Shown here: positions 1 through 6,209 of the stretch, in pieces | How positions within the stretch are numbered: position 1 is the stretch's first letter | Layout: the number at the start of each line of letters is the position of its first letter | Assembly: GCA_003445035.1 (NCBI GenBank) | Contig: DLVV01000151.1 | Span: forward strand, 1 to 6,209 | Length of the DNA stretch: 6,209 nucleotides | Reading direction: 5' to 3' | From: Planctomycetaceae bacterium | GTDB lineage: Bacteria; Planctomycetota; Planctomycetia; Planctomycetales; Planctomycetaceae | Translations under genes and position numbers: made by a program | Notes under the pieces: generated by a model | Database searches by the model: none | Told to the model about the DNA's origin: nothing | What the model saw: only the letters and a program-made list of their open reading frames with translations

Positions 1-2300
1 TTGCCGATGTCGTGGACATCGCCCCGGACGGTGGCCGTGACAATCCGCCCCCGGGACTCACTCGCCATCCCGTCCGCCTGCTGTTCCTCTTCCATGAACG
101 GGGTCAGATAGGCGACCGCCTGCTTCATCACCCGGGCACTCTTGACCACCTGTGGCAGGAACATCCGTCCCGATCCGAACAGTTCGCCGACGGTGTTCAT
201 CCCCGACATCAGCGGCCCCTGGATCACTTCCAGCGGACGGTCGTACTTCTGCCGGGCCTCCTCGGCATCGTCGACAATGTGCTCGTTGATTCCTTTGACC
301 AGGGCATGGGCCAACCGTTCTTCGACCGATCCGTCGCGCCACTCGGCCACCTCCGGCTCGCCGCTGTCGACATCAGCCCGGATCGTCTCGGCCAACGCCA
401 ACAGCCGATCGGTCGCGTCCTCGCGGCGGTTCCACAGGACGTCCTCGACATGCTCGAGCAACTCGGCGGGAATGTCGTCATAGACGGTCAACTGGGTCGG
501 GTTGACGATCCCCAGTTGCATGCCGGCTTCGACGGCGTGGTAGAGAAAGGCCGAGTTCATGGCACGGCGAACCTGTTCGTTGCCACGGAAAGCGAACGAG
601 ACGTTGCTGACCCCGCCGGAGACCAGCGCGCCGGGGCAGGCCTCGCGGATCCGCCGGGTGGCTTCGAAGAAGGCCACCGCATAATCGTTGTGTTCGCTCA
701 TCCCCGTTCCCACCGTCAGGATGTTGGGGTCGAAGATGATGTCACCCGCGGCGAAACCGACCTCCTCGGTCAACAGGCGGAACGAGCGACGGGCGATCTC
801 GAGCTTCCTCTCGGCGATCGTCGCCTGACCGGTCTCGTCGAAACCCATCACGACCACCGCCGCGCCGTAGCGATGGACCAGGCGGGCCTGTTCCAAGAAT
901 GAGGCCTCGCCCTCCTTGAGACTGATCGAGTTGACGATGGCCTTGCCCTGCACGCACTTCAGGCCCGCCTCGATCACGTTCCAGTCCGAACTGTCGATCA
1001 TGATCGGCACCCGCGCCACATCCGGCTCGGCGGCGATCAGGTTCAGGAACGTGGTCATCGCCTCCGGCCCGTCCAGCAGTGCCTCGTCCATGTTCACGTC
1101 GATGACGTTGGCTCCACCGTCAACCTGCTGCCGCGCCACGGCCACCGCCTGGTCGTAATCGCCCTCGCGAACCAGCCTGGCGAACCGCCGGCTGCCCGAG
1201 ACGTTGGTCCGTTCACCGACCATGATCAGGTTGCTGTCGTCGCGAACCGTCAGAGGCTCGAGACCGCTGAAGCTGGTCTCATCCGGTTCGTCCGGCGGGT
1301 TTCTTGGCGGCAGTTCGGCCACCGCCTCCGCGACCTGGCGAATGTGCTCGGGAGTCGTCCCACAACAGCCTCCGACGATGTTCAACCACCCCGCAGCGGC
1401 AAAATCCGCCAGGATCTTCGAGAGGTCTTCGGGAGTCTCGTCGTAGCCGCCAAACTCGTTGGGCAACCCGGCATTCGGATGACAACTGGTCGGAACTGGG
1501 GCGATCCGCGAGAGTTCCTGAACGTAGGGCCGCATCTGGGCCGGACCCAGCGCACAGTTGATGCCGACCGAAATCAGGTCGACGTGAGCGATCGAGTGCC
1601 AGAAGGCCTCGAGCGTCTGGCCGGAAAGCGTGCGGCCCGAGTTGTCGGTGATGGTGACCGAGACAGCCACCGGCAACCGAACGTCGTGACGTGCGAAGTG
1701 ATCCTCGATCGCGAACAGGCAGGCCTTCAGGTTCAACGTGTCGAAGGTCGTCTCGGGCATCAGCAGATCGACACCACCCTCGATCAGCCCGGCGATCTGC
1801 TCCCGGTAAGCCTCGACCAACTGGTCGAAACTGACAGCCCGGAAACCGGGGTTGTTGACGTCCGGCGACATCGATGCGGTGCGATTGGTGGGACCGAGAC
1901 TGCCGGCGACGTAGCGGCGGCGATCGGGAGTGCGATCACTGGCACGGTCGGCAGCACGACGTGCGAGACGGGCCGCGGCGAAATTGATGTCGAAGACCCG
2001 GTCCTGGAGCTGGTAGTCGGCCATCGAGATCGACGTCGAGTTGAAGGTGTTGGTCTCGAGAATGTCAGCACCCGCATCGAGAAATTCGTCGTGAATCTTC
2101 TCGATCGCCTCCGGGAACGTCAGGCACAACAGGTCGTTGCATCCATCCAGTGCCGCGGGGTGTCCGGCGAACTCCTCGCCACGAAACATCGCCTCGTCCA
2201 GCGACAGGGCCTGGATCATCGTGCCCATCGCGCCGTCGAGCACGAGAATCCGTTCCGAGAGAGCCTGTTCAAGATCCAGGCGTGTCCGCTCACCACTCAC
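1..2300 (-). CDS. metH: B12-dependent methionine synthase (5-methyltetrahydrofolate-homocysteine methyltransferase), 3' end beyond the window
   Basis: Cytoplasmic enzyme that moves a methyl group from 5-methyltetrahydrofolate via cobalamin to homocysteine, giving methionine. I translated the minus strand; one frame stays open for 766 codons with no frameshift. The homocysteine domain starts with [13 protein letters not shown] (18-30) and has the zinc ligands Cys249 (GINCALGP) and Cys312-Cys313 ([10 protein letters not shown]), close to E. coli Cys247/310/311. A Pro/Glu-rich linker (about 329-350) leads to the pterin domain: [13 protein letters not shown] (361-373), then [19 protein letters not shown] and [11 protein letters not shown]. 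The cobalamin cap follows (about 650-750). The sequence stops in GDVHDIGK, where His763 matches the cobalt ligand His759 of E. coli. The rest of the B12 domain and any reactivation domain lie outside. The start is GTG at 2300, chosen because GGAG sits 7 nt upstream and no other start precedes the conserved domain. It overlaps the metF stop, implying coupled translation. Confidence 0.97.
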   Translation of the reverse strand, partial: MSGERTRLDLEQALSERILVLDGAMGTMIQALSLDEAMFRGEEFAGHPAALDGCNDLLCLTFPEAIEKIHDEFLDAGADILETNTFNSTSISMADYQLQDRVFDINFAAARLARRAADRASDRTPDRRRYVAGSLGPTNRTASMSPDVNNPGFRAVSFDQLVEAYREQIAGLIEGGVDLLMPETTFDTLNLKACLFAIEDHFARHDVRLPVAVSVTITDNSGRTLSGQTLEAFWHSIAHVDLISVGINCALGPAQMRPYVQELSRIAPVPTSCHPNAGLPNEFGGYDETPEDLSKILADFAAAGWLNIVGGCCGTTPEHIRQVAEAVAELPPRNPPDEPDETSFSGLEPLTVRDDSNLIMVGERTNVSGSRRFARLVREGDYDQAVAVARQQVDGGANVIDVNMDEALLDGPEAMTTFLNLIAAEPDVARVPIMIDSSDWNVIEAGLKCVQGKAIVNSISLKEGEASFLEQARLVHRYGAAVVVMGFDETGQATIAERKLEIARRSFRLLTEEVGFAAGDIIFDPNILTVGTGMSEHNDYAVAFFEATRRIREACPGALVSGGVSNVSFAFRGNEQVRRAMNSAFLYHAVEAGMQLGIVNPTQLTVYDDIPAELLEHVEDVLWNRREDATDRLLALAETIRADVDSGEPEVAEWRDGSVEERLAHALVKGINEHIVDDAEEARQKYDRPLEVIQGPLMSGMNTVGELFGSGRMFLPQVVKSARVMKQAVAYLTPFMEEEQQADGMASESRGRIVTATVRGDVHDIG

Positions 2301-3189
2301 CGGACGACTCCGACGACGTGTTCCAACCCAGGGCCTCGAGAATGCGGGCACACGCCTGGGATCGATTGAGGGCGTAGAAGTGGATCCCCGGAACGCCCGC
2401 GTCGATCAGCTCTCGACACTGCTTGACAGCATACTCGACACCGACAGCCAACTGGGCATCCCGATCATCCTGGACCGCCTCGAGTCGATCGGCCAACTCG
2501 CCCGGGATCTTCGCTCCGCACAGTGTCGCGATCCGCTGGATTCTTGAGAACTCGGTGACCGGCATGATCCCCGGCACCACCGGCACCGAGATTCCGGACG
2601 CCTGGCAACGGTCGCGGAACTGCAGGAAACTGTCGTTGATGTAGAACAACTGGGTGAAGACCGCGTCGGCCCCGGCATCGACCTTCCGCTTGAGATTCTC
2701 GAGGTCACTGATCGCATCGGCTGCCTCGGGATGCACTTCGGGGTAACCCGCCACCCCCACTCCCAGTTCACTGCTGACCCCCCGGATCAGCTCGACCAAC
2801 TGGTTGGCATGTTCCAGGCCACCGGCAACAGCAGAAAACGTCCCGTCGCCCCGAGGCGGGTCGCCCCGCAGGGCCATGATGTTGCCGATCCCCGCCGCCT
2901 GGACCCGCGAGATCCACTCGACCAGATCGTCACGCGTCGACCCCACACAAGTCAGGTGTGCGGTGGTGGCCAACTGGTAACGCGACTGGATCTCCCGACA
3001 CAGTTCCATCGTACGATCGCGAGTCGAGCCACCGGCGCCGTACGTGCACGAGACAAAGTCGGGTTGGAAGACCGCCAGGCGGTCGAGCGTGTCGAACAGA
3101 GCCTGGTCACCATCGGAGGTCTTCGGTGGAAAGATTTCGACCGAGATCGCCGTGGACTGTCCAGAGTAGATTTCGCCCAGCGTCAACAT
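2290..3189 (-). CDS. metF: 5,10-methylenetetrahydrofolate reductase
   Basis: FAD enzyme that reduces 5,10-methylenetetrahydrofolate to 5-methyltetrahydrofolate, the methyl donor for MetH encoded just downstream. The product is 299 residues, the normal size for a bacterial single-domain MetF TIM barrel. Numbering from the ATG at 3189, the family motifs appear in order: SVEIFPPKT (16-24) with the catalytic Glu18 equivalent to E. coli Glu28; [26 protein letters not shown] with Asp110 equivalent to E. coli Asp120; GYPEVHPEA (148-156); FTQLFY (178-183); VPGIMPV (205-211); and GIHFYALN (268-275). The frame can also start at a GTG at 3213, adding eight residues (MFWKNDCT). I prefer the ATG because [11 protein letters not shown] begins where the family usually begins, but neither start has a convincing Shine-Dalgarno sequence. 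Its stop lies inside the start of metH (11-bp overlap), so the two form an operon. Confidence 0.97.
   Translation of the reverse strand: MLTLGEIYSGQSTAISVEIFPPKTSDGDQALFDTLDRLAVFQPDFVSCTYGAGGSTRDRTMELCREIQSRYQLATTAHLTCVGSTRDDLVEWISRVQAAGIGNIMALRGDPPRGDGTFSAVAGGLEHANQLVELIRGVSSELGVGVAGYPEVHPEAADAISDLENLKRKVDAGADAVFTQLFYINDSFLQFRDRCQASGISVPVVPGIMPVTEFSRIQRIATLCGAKIPGELADRLEAVQDDRDAQLAVGVEYAVKQCRELIDAGVPGIHFYALNRSQACARILEALGWNTSSESSGEW
2308..2311 (-). promoter_or_regulatory. Ribosome binding site of metH (inside metF)
   Basis: On the minus strand this reads GGAG, 7 nt before the GTG at 2300. It lies within the last codons of metF. It decides the otherwise uncertain GTG start of metH and fits translational coupling between the two genes. 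Confidence 0.7.
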
Positions 3190-3220
3190 CGTGCAGTCGT
3201 TTTTCCAGAACACAATTCGC

Positions 3221-3261
3221 CGGGACCAGCGTCCGGCCTGCCAACCGGCGACCGGGTCCCG
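3221..3261 (-). other. Hairpin in the putative metF 5' leader
   Basis: CGGGACC (3221-3227) is perfectly complementary to GGTCCCG (3255-3261), a 7-bp GC-rich outer stem. Inside, GTCCGG (3231-3236) pairs with CCGG (3245-3248) plus AC (3251-3252), leaving a 2-nt bulge at 3249-3250 and an 8-nt loop at 3237-3244. The two stems are joined by a small 3 by 2 internal loop. If metF is transcribed from the promoter proposed at 3270-3298, the message would start within a few bases of this hairpin. The pairing is perfect, so it gives no clue to which strand acts as RNA; it could instead be a protein-binding palindrome. No U-run follows on either strand, so it is not an intrinsic terminator. Confidence 0.5.
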
Positions 3262-3269
3262 AATCCCCC

Positions 3270-3298
3270 CAATTAGGCATTTCGGCGATCGGCGTCAA
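3270..3298 (-). promoter_or_regulatory. Possible metF-metH promoter
   Basis: On the minus strand TTGACG (3298-3293) matches five of six bases of the sigma-70 -35 box. After a 17-nt spacer comes TAATTG (3275-3270), a poor -10 box preserving only the leading TA. Predicted transcription would start near 3263, giving a leader of about 74 nt to the metF ATG. This rests on reading alone; the -10 match is weak. Confidence 0.35.
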
Positions 3299-3367
3299 TG
3301 CTGGCGAGTCGCTCACCGGCCTCGTCGTCCGTCAGCAGTGCTTGCCGGGATCGAGGTGATCGCCTAA
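3273..3367 (+). repeat. Inverted-repeat region with competing pairings ahead of ahcY
   Basis: GGCGATC (3284-3290) is the exact reverse complement of GATCGCC (3358-3364), and TTAGGC (3273-3278) of GCCTAA (3362-3367). The right arms share GCC (3362-3364), so the two pairings exclude each other. Inside them CTGGCGAG (3301-3308) can pair with CTTGCCGG (3341-3348) over eight positions, including two G-U pairs. Those wobbles would become A-C mismatches on the other strand, a weak hint that the plus strand is the RNA. The repeat also overlaps both proposed promoters, so it may be a DNA-level operator or simply two promoters of similar sequence. I do not recognise it as a known riboswitch. Confidence 0.4.
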
Positions 3368-3370
3368 CTT
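3342..3370 (+). promoter_or_regulatory. Possible ahcY promoter
   Basis: TTGCCG (3342-3347) and TAACTT (3365-3370) are separated by exactly 17 nt. They match four and three of six bases of the sigma-70 boxes, including the first two and last -10 positions. Transcription would start near 3377, leaving a short leader of about 26 nt that carries only the Shine-Dalgarno sequence. If this promoter is the main one, the upstream inverted repeats act as DNA rather than as an RNA leader. Confidence 0.4.
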
Positions 3371-3388
3371 GAGAGCTGGACCACAGAG

Positions 3389-3394
3389 AAGGAG
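3389..3394 (+). promoter_or_regulatory. Ribosome binding site of ahcY
   Basis: AAGGAG is a near-perfect Shine-Dalgarno sequence, 8 nt before the ATG at 3403. It settles the ahcY start over the internal in-frame ATG at 3454 and is the strongest ribosome binding site in the window, fitting a highly expressed housekeeping enzyme. Confidence 0.8.
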
Positions 3395-3402
3395 ATTCAC
3401 GC

Positions 3403-4739
<1,337 letters not shown>

Positions 4740-4743
<4 letters not shown>

Positions 4744-5528
4744 CCCACCGACTGCTGCGGCTCATCCCCCTCGCGGATCCGTCGAGAGAACCCGGGATCG
4801 TCGATCGCCTCGCGGACCACTTCCCCGACCTCGAACGACTCGCGATCGGTCTCGACCGAAAACGGACTGTCGATCAGGCCCAGGGCCTGGGCCAGGCGAT
4901 CCGAGTATCCGGGAAACAGCACTCGGGGATTCCACCACGGCACACGACGGTCGGACACCTCGTTGAGATGCCTCACGATGTTCGTCGTGCAGGTGTTGCT
5001 CAGCGTGTTGTAGAACTCGGGCCGATCTCTCAGCCCGTTGGCCCGACGGAGCATCGCGACCATCATCTTCCGGATCCGCTCGACGTCAGCACGGATCGGG
5101 TATCGGTAGACCCGGTTGCCCCGGTGCACGGACCGGAGTCCCACCAGGTCCCGTTCGGTGGCCACAACGTACATCAGTTCGAACTGGCGTGTCAGTCCGC
5201 CCAGCACGCTGAATTCCTCGCCGTTCTCTCGCCGGACTTCGACCGAAATCGCCAGCTGCTCTCCATCCTCAAATCCGAAGGACAGGAACGTGTGAGCCGG
5301 TCCACGCCATTCGGCAAATGGCTCGACGAAGAAATCGAGCCGTTCGAGCTGCCCGAGGTCGAAGGCCTGGTCACGATGGGTGACCGTGAAGTCGGTGGTC
5401 GAGCGGTAGCGACAATCACGGATTCCGGTGATCTCGACGAGGTCTCCGTCGAATCGTGCCTCCGGCAACACCACCTGGTCGGGTGACCAGTCGCGGCAGT
5501 TCGAGGGCTTCTGGAACAACCATCTCAT
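4740..5528 (-). CDS. DUF4105 / Lnb N-terminal periplasmic domain protein
   Basis: The 262-residue product belongs to the DUF4105 family (Pfam 'Lnb N-terminal periplasmic domain'), whose biochemical role is unsettled. Family signatures run in order: [12 protein letters not shown] (7-18), [13 protein letters not shown] (36-48), [15 protein letters not shown] (76-90), [14 protein letters not shown] (94-107), [19 protein letters not shown] (114-132), [19 protein letters not shown] (171-189) and [17 protein letters not shown] (204-220). His79 and Cys180 sit in the two best-conserved blocks and could be a thiol-type active pair; that is inference. Many relatives carry transmembrane helices before the RDWSPDQ block, but only six residues precede its KPSN here, so no signal or membrane anchor is visible. 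ATG 5528 is the only start: upstream the frame has no other start codon before the mgtE stop. Its ribosome binding site is weak (GGA 8 nt away). It follows mgtE by 60 nt on the same strand, probably co-transcribed. Confidence 0.85.
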
Positions 5529-5588
5529 CGCGTCATTCCACTCGAGAGACCGAATCGAACCAACATCCCGCGAATGCCCGTTCCGCCT

Positions 5589-6209
5589 TTATCCGCCGAC
5601 AATCACAATCCGGGCCACGTTGTAGTAGATGATCACACCCACCACATCGACGACCGCAGCGATCAACGGGTTGGACATCAACGCGGGATCGAGTCCCATT
5701 TTCTGGAAACCCAGCGGGAGCATCGCGCCGGTGACAGTCCCCATGGCAACGACCAGGAACACGGTGATGCCGACCACCGCCGCCTTGTCGATTTCGACGA
5801 ACCCCATCGCTGCCAGGAAGCTCAGAACCGCCAGTCCACCCCCCAGCAACCCGGCCAGCACGAGTTCTCGCAGGAGCACCTTGACACTCTCGCGACGTTC
5901 GAGCTGGCTGATGGCCAGGGCCCGGATGATCAAAGTGGCCGACTGTGACCCGGCATTGCCTCCGCTGGCAAGCACAAGCGGAATGAAGAGCACCATCCAC
6001 TTCAGGTCATCCGCCTGGGGACCCTGCCTCATCGACTGCAGGGCCAGGGCCGTCAGCACGGCAGCAAACAACAGCACCACCAGCCAACCACCCCGTTTCC
6101 AGGCCAGGGTCACCAGCGAAGTCGAGAGATAATCGTCCTGGAGCGGCACAACGGCTCCCGAGCGATAGGCATCCTCGTCGGCCTCCTCCTGGGCCACGTC
6201 CATCGCGTC
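5589..6209 (-). CDS. mgtE: MgtE-type magnesium transporter, C-terminal membrane part (5' end beyond the window)
   Basis: The visible 206 codons are the end of an MgtE inner-membrane Mg2+ channel. The first residues (DAMDVAQEEADEDAYR) match the end of the second CBS domain and the connecting helix of MgtE, so the ATG at 6203 is internal and the true start lies outside. Five hydrophobic segments follow, at about 42-60, 72-95, 113-135, 143-165 and 180-205 of the fragment. Between them are PLVLASGGNAGSQSATLIIRALA (the GGNxGxQ motif at 83-89) and MGLDPALMSNPLIAAVVDVVG, with Asp188 at the place of the pore aspartate (Asp432 in the Thermus thermophilus protein). The protein ends soon after the fifth helix (VARIVIVGG), the usual place. 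The N-terminal Mg-sensing domain and CBS domains cannot be seen. The DUF4105 gene follows on the same strand. Confidence 0.94.
   Translation of the reverse strand, partial: DAMDVAQEEADEDAYRSGAVVPLQDDYLSTSLVTLAWKRGGWLVVLLFAAVLTALALQSMRQGPQADDLKWMVLFIPLVLASGGNAGSQSATLIIRALAISQLERRESVKVLLRELVLAGLLGGGLAVLSFLAAMGFVEIDKAAVVGITVFLVVAMGTVTGAMLPLGFQKMGLDPALMSNPLIAAVVDVVGVIIYYNVARIVIVGG

Larger units (their letters stand above)
3190..3402. promoter_or_regulatory. Divergent control region between metF and ahcY
   Basis: This 213-bp non-coding stretch separates the divergent metF-metH operon from ahcY and must hold the promoters of both. From left to right it contains a 41-nt hairpin (3221-3261), a run of six C (3265-3270; six G on the minus strand), a promoter-like pair for metF (3270-3298), an inverted-repeat region (3273-3367), a promoter-like pair for ahcY (3342-3370) and the ahcY Shine-Dalgarno sequence (3389-3394). 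I found no match to the SAH riboswitch core, the SAM-I core or a cobalamin B12 box on either strand. Short open frames crossing it look like continuations of shadow frames from the flanking genes. Confidence 0.8.

Noticed and set aside
12..902. A 296-codon plus-strand open frame
   Set aside because: It is the complement of metH, whose translation matches the family across the whole stretch; the plus-strand protein shows only compositional bias.
1344..2369. A 341-codon plus-strand open frame
   Set aside because: It lies opposite metH and the end of metF, crossing the junction of two clear genes, and has no family motif.
3221..3261. Intrinsic terminator
   Set aside because: The stem is strong, but neither strand has a T-run after it, and it lies in a divergent region where no transcript should end.
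3214..3402. SAH, SAM or cobalamin riboswitch upstream of ahcY or metF
   Set aside because: I read both strands for the SAH core, the SAM-I core and the B12 box and found none. Remote or unknown classes cannot be excluded without a covariance search.
4968..5486. A 172-codon plus-strand open frame
   Set aside because: It is the shadow of the DUF4105 gene, whose family blocks are clear on the minus strand.
5589..6203. A complete small membrane protein starting at the ATG at 6203
   Set aside because: The frame is open upstream to the window edge, and the first residues match an internal MgtE segment, so it is the end of a larger gene.

Overview
This is a GC-rich chromosomal window (a little over 60% GC by eye) with densely packed, ordinary housekeeping genes. 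The proteins look Gram-negative. The AhcY sequence and the combination of a DUF4105/Lnb-type protein with MgtE would fit Planctomycetota or a similar high-GC group, but no feature fixes the phylum and I leave it open. No mobile element, CRISPR array, tRNA or rRNA is visible.

Layout. Positions 1-2300 (minus strand) hold the first 766 codons of B12-dependent methionine synthase, metH. The window edge falls inside the cobalamin-ligand motif. Immediately upstream and overlapping it by 11 bp is metF (2290-3189, minus), methylenetetrahydrofolate reductase. A 213-bp divergent control region (3190-3402) separates this operon from ahcY (3403-4743, plus), S-adenosylhomocysteine hydrolase. ahcY converges on a DUF4105/Lnb-domain gene (4740-5528, minus), and their stop codons interlock on one CTAG. 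Upstream of that gene on the same strand lies the 3' part of an mgtE-type magnesium transporter gene (5589-6209, minus), whose start is outside the window.

How the genes work together. AhcY splits S-adenosylhomocysteine into adenosine and homocysteine. MetF makes 5-methyltetrahydrofolate. MetH uses that methyl group to turn homocysteine back into methionine. The three genes thus give the recycling arm of the activated-methyl cycle, arranged as a divergent pair; the S-adenosylmethionine synthetase gene is not in the window. The mgtE-DUF4105 pair looks like a separate transcription unit with no obvious metabolic link.

The part least explained by known features is the 3190-3402 control region. 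It contains two mirror-placed promoter-like elements with a shared GATCGCC...GCCTAA(C)TT motif, a 41-nt hairpin at the predicted 5' end of the metF transcript, and mutually exclusive pairings ahead of ahcY. I could not match it to the SAH, SAM or cobalamin riboswitch consensus patterns I know. It is the best candidate here for an undescribed regulatory element, but the evidence comes from reading a single sequence.
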